DNA of 64,000 nucleotides from Tenrec ecaudatus (GCF_050624435.1 NC_134539.1:124563025-124627024); one strand, 5' to 3'; shown: positions 1-10,274, counted from the first letter of the stretch. The notes: generated by a model not told the origin, from the letters alone. Numbers and translations: made by a program.

Positions 1-983
1 GCCCCACCTCCCCCGGGCTGGCTGCACCTCCACTTGCACGCATTTATCCCTGCCTCTTGAGTCTTGCAGCTCCCCCTACCCCACCCCCTCTTCTGCATCT
101 TAAAAGCAAGCAAGCTCCAGGGCATCCTCCTCCCCCACTGCCGGCTGCTGGCCCTCCCCCGCCCCTGGGTTGCTGCAGGAAAGCCACCTGCAAGGCCCAG
201 GGACTTCTATGCTGCCTCCTTGTGACGATGCTCCTCATCTTACCGGAGACTGCCTTCCCCTTGGCTCCGGTGACCCAGGAATACTGGGCCGCCTCTGCCC
301 TTATCCCACGCCCCGCAATGCCAGCTCCCTCCACTGCCCTGCCTGGCCCCCTTCAAGATTTCCCACTGTCTACCCGCCTCTTGGCAGCACCAGCAATGAT
401 TCTGTAATGGGGCTCCGACACCTGCACCTCAATCTCCGTCACCCCCAAATGTTCCACACCCCTACTTGCATTCTTGCGGAGCTTCATAACCCTGGGAGGT
501 AACTCACCGAAAGGAAAGCCGGTGTCAGCATCTACTCAACGCTCCTTCGCTAGTGAGATGCTGGTTTCTCCCTGCGCCCGCGTGCAAGCCACCGCCAGCT
601 CACAGCGTCAGCTCTGTTTCTCCCATGCGTTTTCCATGGGGCTTCCCGAGTAGTCTTGGGAATCTCTCTGTTTGCTGCCTCCCCCCCCCCTCCCTCCAGG
701 CCCTCTTGGTCTGCCATCTATTGTCATGTCCCACCTTTGAGCTCAGGTCAGAGAGCATCCCCTCCCTGGAAGTACACACCCCCTCCATCCATCGCTCCCT
801 ACCAGTCTGCACTGGAATGCTTCCAGGAGCTTGGATGGGTGGTGTGACCCCTGCCGGAGCCCCATCCGACCTCAAAGGCTCTAGGAAAAGCAGAGGGCCC
901 GGCCTTTGGCGGCTTGTGCTCAGAGCCATCTCTCCCGGAGCTGATGACCAGGGAAATGTTTTCTCCTCTCCGTTCCTCTGCAG
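1..983. other. GC-rich flank, no gene recognised
   Basis: Pyrimidine-rich, CpG-poor sequence with no ORF that looks like a known protein and no repeat I recognise. If the acceptor at 982-983 is real, this is the last part of an intron of the upstream plus-strand gene; the final 25 bases before the AG are a good polypyrimidine tract. Human CUEDC1 C-terminal coding sequence was looked for here and not found. Confidence 0.3.
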
Positions 984-1140
984 ATGGCAGCAGCGCCTCC
1001 TGGCCGGTGATGCGCTGACCAGGGGGGTTGGCCGTGGAACAAGGCCGGCCTCCCGCTAGAGGACCCAGCTGCAGCGGGACACATGGTGCTGTGTGATTCT
1101 CCCGCCACTGTCCAGCCCACCACTGCCACGACCACGCCGA

Positions 1141-1208
1141 GGGGCGGGGCTGCCCTGCTGCGATTGGAGTAAACACCTGGGGGGCGGGGGCTAGAGGCAG
1201 CAGCCAAT
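1141..1208. promoter_or_regulatory. GC-box and CCAAT-box cluster
   Basis: Two Sp1-type GC boxes (GGGGCGGGGC at 1141-1150 and a second at 1181-1190) sit between an inverted CCAAT box (ATTGG, 1163-1167) and a direct CCAAT box (1204-1208). Such clustering is typical of TATA-less promoters, but no first exon is visible next to it and it lies inside the candidate 3' UTR. It may be only GC-rich sequence. Confidence 0.25.
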
Positions 1209-2313
1209 CACAGCCCCCTCTGTAGCCAGGCCCCTTTATTCTACGGGCAATGAGTGGAAATACAAGAACCAACCTTTAAAACACAGCACACACCGAAAAA
1301 CGGGCAAAGGTTGGAGTGTGGGCAAATCTGGGGTGGTCGCCGACGAGAGGCTCCTTGACCCGAAGTTGGGGCCCTTGCCTCCCCCACGGCCCAGCAGGCA
1401 CAATGAAGCCATCTGACCTTTGCACCCTGTGTCCCACTGCACGTGGCCTTCTGCACCCAGTCTTTCCTTGATTGGGGTGGGGGTGGCTCCGAGGAGTGAC
1501 AGGCCACTGTGGGGAAAGTGGCTGAGTGCTTAGGCCATCAGTTCCTCCAGATGGGCAGGAAGGGGGCCATCCTGGTGTCCCAAGACCCTGGCTGCCCTGT
1601 TGAAAGAGCACCGATTCCGACAGTGCTAGTTCAAAGACAAGGCCAGGTCTGAGCTGGGGGTCTTGAGGTCGGGGGGCTTTCTGGGTGTCCCCTGAGAAGA
1701 ATGAGCGCATGATCTGAGCAGGAAACCTCAGATTTTCACAGCGCTTACCCAGCAGCACCCATCACTGCCAATGGGGCCCTCCCTGCCTGCCGCCTCCGCC
1801 CTAGGTGCTCTGGCCTGCTGCCTGGGCAGAGCAAGCCTTGGGGTCGCAGAGTGGTGCTCGGCACGGCCTGGCAACCCCCACATGAGGGGAGTGGCAACCG
1901 GACTTCAGTGGGGGCACTGGTGGCCCCCAACTCACCTAGGGCCCTGTTGAGCGCCCGCCCTGGGCTGGCCGCAGAGGGGAGGCCGTGAGCGCACTGGGTC
2001 CTGCCCAAGGGCCTGGCCCGACTCCAGACCACTGGCTTCCCCCAGGTGGGCCATGCACCACTGCGGTGGGCACCCCCACGTTTGGAAGCATGCGTGGCGG
2101 GCTGGGGGAGCCCTGCACAGCCTCAGTGCGAGGTGGGGCCCAGCTCCATCTGCCCCTGGTGCGGGCGGCAGAGGGCCTCTGGGCTGTGGCGGGTGGCTGG
2201 AAATCCCCAATCCCCATCTATTGTGTGTGTGTCTGTATGTGTGGCTTTATTAGGTTTATACCCCCTACTCTGTGTGGGTTTCCCCCTGGGAGTTGTTTCG
2301 TAGGAATCCCTGT

Positions 2314-2319
2314 AATAAA
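2314..2319 (+). terminator. poly(A) signal AATAAA of upstream gene
   Basis: Canonical hexamer followed within about 10-20 bases by a GT-rich downstream element. It is not attached to a retroposon tail: there is no adjacent A-run and no repeat-family match, unlike most other AATAAA motifs in this window. It probably marks the 3' end of the gene upstream of MRPS23. Confidence 0.5.
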
Positions 2320-2808
2320 GACTTGGTGTTGTCTTGGTGCTCTGATGGGGCCGGCCGGCCACGTGGGCTGGACTTCAGGGCCCTCCCTCGCGGCTCTCTG
2401 CCCCAGAATCACAGGCCTCCCGCCTAGCTCACCCCTGTTAACCCACGGAGCAGCTAAGGGCCAAAGGGCCTGGCCTTTTCCCCGGGTTACTCCAGAAGCG
2501 ACGCCTGCTGTCAGCGCCACAACCTCGCTGATCCTGGCACTGGTTCGTTCTGCAGAGTGAACCGGGTTGGTGGAGAAGCCAGCCTGCGGTCAGAGCTGCA
2601 GAGCCAGTCACCCCCTGAAATGAACACGAAGCTGTGCGGCTAACGGTGTGACCAGGGAACCCCCAGTTTCACGGCCCTTGACCCCCATGGCCGGCCTGCT
2701 CTCCATGGGGACCTCCCAGCAGGAGAGGGACAGTCCTTAAGGTCCTGAAGTCCTTTCTGTGTGGGGAAGAGGAGGCTGTCCACTCCCGCAGGGGGTTAAC
2801 TCTCCCTG

Positions 2809-2964
2809 CTCTCGAGTCAATGCTGACTCAGCGACCCCTGTGCCTTTCTGAGACGACTGCGGGAGTAGAAAGCCCAGTCTTTCTTCCCAAGAGCTGTTGG
2901 TGGTTTCAAACTCCCGACCATGCACATTGCAGCCTAACCTCTAACCGCTATACTATGTGGCTCC
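2809..2964 (-). repeat. AfroSINE-like tRNA-derived SINE
   Basis: On the plus strand it reads, in order, the tail motif (AGTCAATGCTGACTCAGCGACC), a central TTTCTGAGAC block, the TTTCTTCCCAAGAGCTG block, a degraded B-box region (GGTTTCAAACTCCC) and the tRNA-like 5' end (ACCGCTATACTATGTGGCTCC). This order is the reverse complement of the complete SINE at 32654. Confidence 0.7.
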
Positions 2965-2965
2965 T

Positions 2966-3070
2966 TCTCAGAGAGAACTATGGTCTAGGAACCCGACAGG
3001 GGCCGTTCTCCCCAGCCCCATAGGGGAGCTAAGAGTCGGCATGGACTGGATGGCAGGGATGAGCAGGTTT
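2966..3070 (+). repeat. SINE 3'-tail fragment, opposite orientation
   Basis: Contains the sense form of the SINE tail (CCCCATAGGGGAGCTAAGAGTCGG, then ACTGGATGGCAGGG), directly abutting the minus-strand SINE to form an inverted pair. The 5' half is missing. Confidence 0.5.
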
Positions 3071-3180
3071 GCTGGAGAAAGAGACCCAGCTGGACCGGCT
3101 TCAGTAAAGTTGACAGCCCTGAGAGTCCAAGGGGCAGCTCTGCCTGGTCCCTCAGCACTCAACAATAGCCCAGTGTCATC

Positions 3181-3752
3181 TGTGTTAGGGATCTCTAGGG
3201 AAACAAAACCAGGACACTTGTGATTTTAGATAGATTGATAGATACAAACACAAAGAAATAACCAGCTGATTAGTCCACAGAGCAGTACAGAGGGCTCAGT
3301 TCAACTCACTTCCTTGAGACAGTTAATACACTGGCAGTCCATCAACCCACGAGGGCTGCTGGGTGCAAGTCAAGGAAGCAGAGAGCTGAGTCTTCTCGGT
3401 ACAGGCAGTCCAGCCACAGATAGCAAACAGCAGGGCAGGTCACTAACAGTCAGCCAGATGACAGGGTCCAACAGTCCCCAGCTCAAGTGACGTAAACACC
3501 AGCAGTGGGATGAAGCAGGTCTCAAAGGAACCTGAAACTATAGCGACAATGGGTTGGTTGTCCCACAGGTAGCGTAGCTCACAAACAGAGGCCGAGAACT
3601 AGCTAAGGCAACCGCACACTGGTATGATCATCACAGAGCAAGAGACAGAAAGGTGAGGCTCGCCGAGCCATTTATCTCTTTGCCCTTCAAATAAACTGTG
3701 GCCTTATTAATCCCACGTTGCCCAGGTTGGCACAATAATGCTACCTATCACA
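3181..3752 (-). mobile_element. solo-LTR-like element, TG...CA ends
   Basis: Begins TGTGTTAGGG and ends CTATCACA, so both strands start TG and end CA. Reverse-complemented it matches the copy at 41861 over its 5' part (ATTATTGTGCCAACCTG, then an AGAGATAAATGGCT block) and shares the terminal CTAGTC/CTAACA-type end with the other copies. Flanking pentamers (TCATC and CCGTC) agree at only 3 of 5 positions. Confidence 0.5.
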
Positions 3753-3844
3753 CCGTCCCTGAAGCACACCACCTACATCATCTGGGACCTGATTCGAAAT
3801 GTAAATTCACAGCCCCACATCAGACCTGAGAAACCCACGGACCC

Positions 3845-4046
3845 AAACAAGAACCAAACTCATTGCTGTTCAGCCAGCCCATGCTGACCCACAGTGACCC
3901 TATAGGACAGAGGAGAACTGTCCCTGTGCTCTTCCGAGGCTGTAACCATCCAGGGGAGTAGAAAGCCCTGAGGCATAGCTGGTAGTTTCAAACTGCCGAG
4001 CTTGTGGAGCGAAGCCCAATGCCTAACCACTATGCCTCTGGGCTCC
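3845..4046 (-). repeat. AfroSINE-like SINE, near full length
   Basis: Tail (CCCACAGTGACCCTATAGGACAG), CCGAGGCTGTAA block, GTTTCAAACTGCCGA B-box region and TAACCACTATGCCTCTGGGCTCC 5' end in reverse orientation. It is one of the better preserved copies. Confidence 0.75.
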
Positions 4047-4072
4047 TCAGGACCCTAGGAGTGGGCCCCAAA

Positions 4073-4230
4073 TCTAACTAAACCCACTGCCTGCCGGGAT
4101 GTAGATTCTGACTGACAGAGGTCCTGCAAGAAAGAGTAGAACTGCCCCACGGGGGCTGGGGTTTCCAAAATGGTAGCAGACAACTAAATCCTTCCTTGGA
4201 GCGGCTCATGGGTTCGGACCGATGACTTAA
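4073..4230 (-). repeat. degraded SINE
   Basis: Shows CTGCCTGCCGGGATG..., AGAGTAGAACTGCCCCAC, GTTTCCAAAATGG and GGTTCGGACCGATGAC in the minus-strand order of the same SINE family. The 5' end is lost. Confidence 0.5.
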
Positions 4231-4830
4231 CAAAGATCCAAGTAGCTCTAAAGAGAAGAGCTCACCTCAGGCCAGTTGATCAACACTTACCGATGGGCTG
4301 AAAGCCTGGCTTCAGTTGCTTCTATAAAGCACAGCAACACCCCCCCCACCCCCACCCCCCCCACACACACAAATTTCAGATTTGTAATCATGTCTGAGGT
4401 TCCTGCCACAGGCAGTGTTGGGTGTTTCATATGAGCTCAGTTCACTTTGTTCATGGTGGCAACTTGACACACAGTAAAGTGACAGTGCAGGGAGGTGATA
4501 AGACTGGCCTAGGATGGTGGGGTTAAGGCAGGACACTGTCTGACTCCCAAACCTTTTATTCCTCCTCGATGCCCTTCCCTTGGGCTATGACAGGAATGTC
4601 CTCCTCACCTGGGACTGAGTTGGAAATGCGCATGGTCTGGCCCCATTGCAGATCTACTAAATCTGACTGGCGGGGTGGGGGTGGGGGTGGAGATGTTTAC
4701 CAGGTCTCCAAGGTGACTGATGCTTGTTCAGGGTGGAGCATCACAGCTCTGAAACCTGGGCACCCAAGTGCAGTCTGTGGGCCAACAGCACCCACCTCTT
4801 ATGAGGTCCTGTTTCAGCACGCTCTACTCC
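4231..4830. other. intergenic, no gene; C-rich run
   Basis: Contains a C/CA low-complexity tract at about 4338-4371 and a short G-rich run near 4671-4690. No coding similarity or splice structure was recognised. Confidence 0.4.
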
Positions 4831-5032
4831 AGCCCAACTACCACCTATGGTCACCACAGCCCAACTCCTCGACCCCGTAGGGCAGAGCAGAACTGCCCCT
4901 GTGGGTTCCCAGGGAATACTGTGGGTTCCCTGCAGTATTGATAGGAGCAGACAGCCTCATGCTCCTAAGACGTTGCTGGTGGGTTTAAACCGCCCAACTT
5001 ATAACCCACTATGCTGCTCGGACTCCCTTCCA
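4831..5032 (-). repeat. AfroSINE-like SINE with internal partial repeat
   Basis: Minus-strand SINE order (GACCCCGTAGGGCAG, GCAGAACTGCCCCTGTGGGTT, AGACAGCCTCATGCTCC, TGGTGGGTTTAAACCGCC, 5' end TAACCCACTATGCTG). A 'TGTGGGTTCCC' segment occurs twice close together (about 4898 and 4919), suggesting a small internal duplication. Confidence 0.6.
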
Positions 5033-5036
5033 GTTC

Positions 5037-5180
5037 ATACTAAACCCATCTGGAACTGCTCCTTCGGGTTTCATGACTACATTTTAATGGGAGCTGACAG
5101 TCTCATCTTTCTCCCTGGGAGCAGCTGGTGGGTTCGAACTGACAGCCCAATGCTTACTCTAAAAGTGCACCAGGGTTCTT
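5037..5180 (-). repeat. 5' two-thirds of a SINE
   Basis: Contains GGAACTGCTCCTTCGGGTTTC, GGGAGCTGACAGTCTCATC, TGGTGGGTTCGAACTGACAG (good B-box-type core) and CACCAGGGTTCTTT at the tRNA-like end. It directly follows another SINE in the same orientation. Confidence 0.6.
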
Positions 5181-6107
5181 TACCCCAGACCTGCCACGTT
5201 GAGCAAGCTCCCCATGGGACTTCACGTGTAGGAACTCTGAAGTACCTTTGCCTGCTTTCGCTAGTTCTGGATCCCTCATGTACGTGGTTTGGAACGTGGC
5301 CAGGGAATCTGATTTTAAAAGCCTCCCAGGTGGTTGTCATAGCCAACATCCGTGGCTGGAGAGTTAGATTGCATTCTGCCCATGGTGTGGATGAGGCTGA
5401 ACGTGATGGTAACCAAAGCGCCGGAGAGTCCAGGAGCCCTGCTGTGTGACATGCAGTGTGTCTGGGACCTGGAAGGGGACACACTGTGTCGCATCTCCCC
5501 TCACTCATCCTGCTCACCTGCAAGTTCGGGGTTCGCGATATCCGTATGGTGACACACCTCTTGCAGATGTCTGTCCTGTAGACCTGCTGGTCCGAGCAGC
5601 GCCCCTCCCCTCCCCTCCACCTGCTTTGGTGTCCCAGACTTGACAGGAGGCCAAGGGCCTGGAGAGTGCTGTGTCCTGAAGGACTACGCTGGTTGTCACC
5701 AGACTGGCGTTCTAACCCTCTCTGTGGTCCCATCACACACAGTTGGCACACCTGGTTGGGGGTGGCACACAGGACAGACAAGAGCAAGGCAGGGTGTGGG
5801 GTGATGGGAGTGATGGCAGCTGATCACTTAGTGTTGCTGCAGCGAGCTGCAGGTGATCTGGGCCCCGTCACTGTAACCCAGGAATGAAACACTGCCCAGT
5901 CTTGCTCCATCCTCATGAGCGAGTGTGGATTAGGCAGCGCTCCATTGTGCTCCACCACATCTTTATTGGCTGATTCTTGGAAGTAGGTACCCGAGTTGGG
6001 AAGTAGCTTGCCAGGCCTTCTTGCCTAGTCTGTTTTGTGTCTGAAAGCTCCCCACTCCAAGACCTGTCCAGCATCACAGCCACGTGAATGTGCAGACTCC
6101 TCACACC
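5181..6107. other. intergenic, no gene recognised
   Basis: No repeat family or coding similarity recognised. The 236-codon open frame on the minus strand (5787-5077) overlaps the upstream SINE and has no splice or homology support. Confidence 0.35.
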
Positions 6108-6115
6108 AGTTATGG

Positions 6116-6306
6116 CAACGGCTCTCCACCTTCCTCACGCCGAGACCCTGTCACACCGTTCCTTATGTGGTGGGGACCCCAACCATAACATTATTTTTGT
6201 TACTACTTCATCACTGTCATTTTGCTACTGTGATGAATCGGGTGACCCCTGTGAAAGGGTCGGTCAACCCTCAAAGGGGTCGTGACCCACAGATTGAGAA
6301 CCGCCG
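6116..6306. mobile_element. SPIN-like hAT MITE, 191 bp, with 8-bp TSD
   Basis: Left end CAACGGCTCTCCACCTTCC and right end CACAGATTGAGAACCGCCG are imperfect terminal inverted repeats of the CAGCGGTTCTCAACC type. The interior carries CTTATGTGGTGGGGACCCC..., ATTATTTTTGTTACTACTTC and TGACCCCTGTGAAAGGGTCG, which I associate with the non-autonomous SPIN hAT family. The flanking octamers AGTTATGG (6108-6115) and AGTTCTGC (6307-6314) agree at 6 of 8 positions, as expected for an aged hAT target-site duplication. It shares its internal junction (GATGAATCGGGTGACCCC) with the copy at 47913. Confidence 0.78.
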
Positions 6307-6365
6307 AGTTCTGCGAAAGCGGGACTATTGCCCTCATTCCACAGATGGGGAAGCTGCAGCGGACA

Positions 6366-6625
6366 GAAACCAAACCCAATCCCTCTCCCATGGAGCCCGT
6401 TCCCCTCCTGCTTCACCGCCACCGAGTGACCTATGGGCCCGTGTTTCCCAGACGGTCACTCTTTACGGGAGCAGAAAGCCTGCCTTTCTCCTGCCCCCAC
6501 TCATGTGGCCTTGTATAAAGTTTCTAAGGATGTGAATGTCTCCAGAAGCACTCAGAATCCATCTTCTCCTTTGGAGCTGCTGGTGAGTTTGAACCACCAA
6601 CCCTGTGGTTAGCAGTTTAGCATTT
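6366..6625 (-). repeat. SINE fragments, rearranged
   Basis: Two partial minus-strand SINE pieces: one with ACCAAACCCAATCCC, CCAGACGGTCACTCTTTACGGG and AGCAGAAAGCCTGCC up to about 6520, the other with GGAGCTGCTGGTGAGTTTGAA and CCCTGTGGTTAGCAG (6575-6620). The tRNA-like 5' end is missing. A MIR-like scrap (CCTCATTCCACAGATGGGGAAG) precedes them at about 6330-6355. Confidence 0.45.
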
Positions 6626-6679
6626 CCCTGACCGCGCTCCCAGGACACCTGACTCAACACACTATCAGTAAGTGAGAGT

Positions 6680-6879
6680 CTGCCTGCCATCAAGTCAGTG
6701 CTGACTCACAGCAACCCTCTGGGACAGGGTAGAACGGCCCCTGTGTTTCCGAGAAATCTTTACACAAGTAGAAAGTCACCTCTTTCTCCCTGAGCAGCTT
6801 GTGGTTTCAAACTGCTGACCTTGCCACTGCAAGGGCTAATCAGCAGCCCAACGTGTAACCACAGTGCCACCAGGGCTTC
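6680..6879 (-). repeat. AfroSINE-like SINE, near full length
   Basis: CTGCCATCAAGTCAGTGCTGACTC tail, AGAACGGCCCCTGTGTTTCCGAG, GTTTCAAACTGCTGACC B-box region, GGGCTAATCAGCAGCCCAAC and CCACAGTGCCACCAGGGC 5' end, all in the reverse order of the sense SINE. Confidence 0.75.
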
Positions 6880-6979
6880 TTAATTAATTGATCCTAGCTA
6901 GACCCACCCCCTGGCCTTGCCCCAACATCGTGCTACATGCACCCTGCTCTAGAGCTCGCTGCCTGGGTTCAGCTTAGGG

Positions 6980-7190
6980 TAAGGTGACCAGATTTTAACA
7001 TTGGTAAAGTGGGACACTATTGATAAAACTCATATCCTGGTGAAATAGCCACGTGGCAGCCAAAAAATGTATACCCTAGCTTGTCGTGCATTCTTTCCCA
7101 AAATCGGGACTTTTTAAAATGCCACGGGATGCGGGAAACATTTTTAAAATTGGGACTGTCCCGTCAAAAGCTGGACATCTGGTCACCTTA
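6980..7190. mobile_element. hAT-type MITE, 211 bp, perfect 8-bp TSD
   Basis: The element opens TAAGGTGACCAGAT and closes with its exact complement ATCTGGTCACCTTA, giving 14-bp perfect terminal inverted repeats. It is flanked on both sides by the same octamer GCTTAGGG (6972-6979 and 7191-7198). An 8-bp duplication with short inverted ends is the signature of hAT insertion. The interior is AT-rich and non-coding, with GGGAC/GTCCC-type subterminal repeats. It is a different family from the SPIN-like copies. The intact TSD suggests a moderately young insertion. Confidence 0.85.
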
Positions 7191-7198
7191 GCTTAGGG

Positions 7199-8324
7199 TC
7201 TCGGCCCTAAGCTAGACGTTGGGGGAAGGCCAGGTGAGAGATGTAGGCCAGGTGAGAGATGTAGGGTGCGGATTGATGAGGTGTATGTAATCTGTGGCTG
7301 GCTGGGAGGTCTGCCTGCTCAGAAACAGCCCTACCGTGACCCACACAGTCCACATTAGCCTTTTCATTTGGATTTTTAAACAATCTCTTAGTATTTCCAT
7401 TAAAAGGCAAATATGCTGCCCAGGGGAAGCCCATTATCACAGCACAGATACTTTTTTTGGACTAGTGGGCAGGGCCAGCTGGAGGAAGCGGTGGAAATTT
7501 CTGGGGGTGGCCAAGCTGATGGCTGTCTGAAATTGGCTGTGTAACGCTACTGTCACCTGGTGGTCATCTTTCAGAAGTACCGCATTGCTGGCCGCAGAGA
7601 GGCCAAGGACAAGACAGGCACAGGGTCAAATATTTTGTAGATTTTGCAAACAAAAAAGGTACATTTTCATCCCCCCCTGCCCCAAAGGGCAGTAGGTTTA
7701 TAGTGAGAGTCTGGGGGCAGAGGTCTGGCACTGGGCTTCATTGCCAGAGTGGAAGGGGTCTGGAAGCCCTGTGTCAGGCCCAGGGCACTATTCCAGGGCC
7801 TTGGCAGGGCAGGGTGGGGGTGGGGAAGGAGCTGTGAAGGCCAGGTCAAGCACAAAGCTGCCTTGTTCTGTCCTGGCTCTTCCAAGTGGGGTCTGGGGGC
7901 AAGGTGACCAGCCTGGCCTGGCGTATCTGAGACCGAGCGCTATCTCAGCTTCTGCACCTTTCGGGGGCAAACCTGGAGGAGATAGATACTCACTTCTCTA
8001 CAGATGGGAGCCATGGCATCACCTGGAAGCTTGCTGAAGTGCCCTGTGAGTCCCAACCCAGACCTCCTGGGTCAGGTGGGCATTAGAAATGCAAAAGGCA
8101 ACAGTCAGCAGCCCCAGCTCTCCCAGAGACCTCTTCCTCTGGCCCAGGTGAATCCGACTGAGCCTGGGATGAAAGGCCAGGCTGTTGCTGCCTTGGGGTG
8201 AGAGCATGGGAGGGGGCTTCAGCTCTCCGGTGCTCCAGCCTGGCTTGCTCCCACTTTCTTCCCTAAAAGGAGACAGCCTGAGGGGTTGGATCCCTCCTCT
8301 TCCTGAACTAGATTAGTGCCAACC
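7199..8324. other. intergenic, no gene; short tandem duplication
   Basis: An 18-bp unit GGCCAGGTGAGAGATGTA occurs twice in tandem at 7228-7263. The rest is GC-moderate unique sequence with no recognisable gene or repeat family. Confidence 0.4.
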
Positions 8325-8476
8325 AACCATCCCCATTGCTATCCAATCAATAGTGACGCAGAGTGGAACTGTCCTAAAAGCTGTACTGCTCACATCATTC
8401 TCCCAGAGATAAAGTTTGAACTGCCAACCTTTGGGTGAACAGCCAAGAGCTGAACCACAGTGCCATGGGGGCTCTG
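8325..8476 (-). repeat. SINE, degraded
   Basis: CCATTGCTATCCAATCAATAG, GCAGAGTGGAACTGTCC, AAGTTTGAACTGCCAACC and CCACAGTGCCATGGGGGCTCT in minus-strand SINE order. Confidence 0.6.
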
Positions 8477-8610
8477 GCTTAGGGGCAAGGCCACTGCTAC
8501 TTCTTTATATCTCACCAACCCCTGGCCTGGTGCTGACCAGAAAGAGCAGATCGCTTCTGAAGAAGCAAATTAGTGAGCCACTGTGAAAATGCTGAGTACA
8601 TCATAAAACC

Positions 8611-8745
8611 GAAAAACCAAGCCATTCAGTCAATTCCAACTTGTAGCAGCCTCATAAGTTGCTGAGGTTGTAAGTCTTTAAGGAGCAGACAGCCTCCTGT
8701 TTCTCCCAAGAAAAGACTGGTGGGTTTGAACCGCTGACTTCTCCT
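8611..8745 (-). repeat. SINE, 5' end missing
   Basis: AAAAACCAAGCCATTCAGTCAATTCC tail, GAGCAGACAGCCTCCTGTTTCTCCC and TGGTGGGTTTGAACCGCTGAC. It ends before the tRNA-like 5' end. Confidence 0.6.
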
Positions 8746-10270
8746 GCCTCACCCATGCCTTCTGAACCCAACCTTGAGAGGAAGAGGCATCGTGGGCCTC
8801 CGAGGGCGAGGGCCTGAGAGAGGGAGCAGGGAGGGGAGAGGGGGCACTTCTACCTCTTCCTGATTTCTCACCACCTTCCTCCCGGTCTTCGCCCTCTTCA
8901 TCCTCACGTGTAGCCGGCTAACTATGCTTGTACTGTGTGTATGTAACTGTCCCACACCCAAACCATACCTACCGGCACTGAGTTCATCGCCACTCTTACC
9001 AACCCAGGACAGGGAGGATTGAGCAGCCAGCCGTACAGCTAGCAACCCAATGCTCAGGGCGTGTGTGTGCATGTACACACACACACACACATCCAACCCC
9101 CCACCCCCCCCGGTGTTCCTCCTCTTTAAAAGCAGCGGGTCTCTGTTCCCCACCCGGCTCTGTGCCGTGAGCAGCAGCATCACTGATGCAGTCAATGGCC
9201 TGGGCCTTTCACTTCCTAGGGATGCCCTTCCTCTATTTGTCAGGCAACCCCCCCATTCATGCTTTACCCAGGGGCACTATTTGTAAAGCCAGGGCAGAGT
9301 GCAGGGGCGCCTTGGATGGCCTTGATACCACGAGACTGGTCATGCCTAATAATGGGGCCATAGTTGGCTAACCCTCTAGGTCTGAAGGGGAGAGGGAGGG
9401 AGTGGGGGCTCCTGGAAAGTTTGGGGAGCAGGGGGGAGCTAGGGGAATAAACACCAGCCACACTCCCCTCCCCCTTCCTCCCAGTTCCTGCCAATGTTGC
9501 TCATTGGTGGTACCAACTGGAACCCAACACAAAACAGTGTCAGCTGTAAGGGGGCAGGAGGGTGCCGCCCCCAGAGATGAGACTCTGGGGCACAGCCATG
9601 GCGAAGGAGGGCCAAGAGGGGCTGTGTTTCTCTGGATGGGCCACTGGAAGCTCTTCAATTCAACCACTGTCCCCCTGAAGGCTGCTCAACTCCAGGGCCC
9701 AGCACAGACGCAGGAAGGTGCTACATGCTTGCAGCATGACTGGATCTAAATAGATACATAAGGCCATCTATAAACTGTTGCAAACAATGCTTTGTGCCAG
9801 GTGGCAGTCCCAAGGGCAACATGGTGAGGCTGCGGCAGGCCCAGAGCTGTCAGACACAAGCACAGGGACACTGCCACTCCTATCTCCGCAAAGGGGGACA
9901 GAGAGGCTGGAGAAATCACACCCTGGGTGAGCACATGGACAATGGGATGCAGTGGGACCAAGAAGGCAGGGCCGAGGCTGTGAAGCTCAGTCTCCTTGCC
10001 CCCAACCTTGTCCACTACACCCAGTAGGTGGTCAGCGCACTGGAATAAGCCAGATTCCTGGAGCAGTGTACAGCAGGCATGAGTTCCCCAGCCTCAAGGG
10101 GCTCCCAGGCTTTCCTGTGATGGGGCCCTCCTCTAACGCCCGCCCGTCTGCCTGACCCCACCGCCCTACAGCTTCCTCCAGAGTTCAGAGCGCAATTCCT
10201 GCTGCAAATTTAGGAGTCCCAGGGAGTCCTCCCCCCCTCCCCCTACCACTCCCCTTCCTCTCCCTCTTCC
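8746..10270. other. intergenic, no gene; inverted GT/AC tract
   Basis: Unique GC-moderate sequence. An alternating GT arm (9061-9068) and AC arm (9075-9090) flank a GCATGT centre, forming a dyad of alternating purine-pyrimidine. No coding structure was recognised. Confidence 0.4.
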
Positions 10271-10274
10271 CAGG

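Larger units (their letters stand above)
984..2335 (+). other. candidate 3'-terminal exon / 3' UTR of upstream gene (possibly CUEDC1)
   Basis: The block begins after a pyrimidine tract ending CTGCAG and ends about 15 bases beyond an AATAAA followed by a GU-rich stretch, which is the layout of a terminal exon. All three frames close quickly after the acceptor, so it would be mostly or wholly untranslated. In human, CUEDC1 lies just upstream of MRPS23 in the same orientation with roughly 11 kb between them. Here the poly(A) signal is 11.4 kb upstream of the MRPS23 start codon, so CUEDC1 is the natural candidate. That link rests on synteny alone. The start coordinate is weak; the 3' end is better supported. 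Confidence 0.35.

Noticed and set aside
5077-5787. 236-codon minus-strand open frame
   Set aside because: Overlaps a SINE and shows no family resemblance; probably chance.
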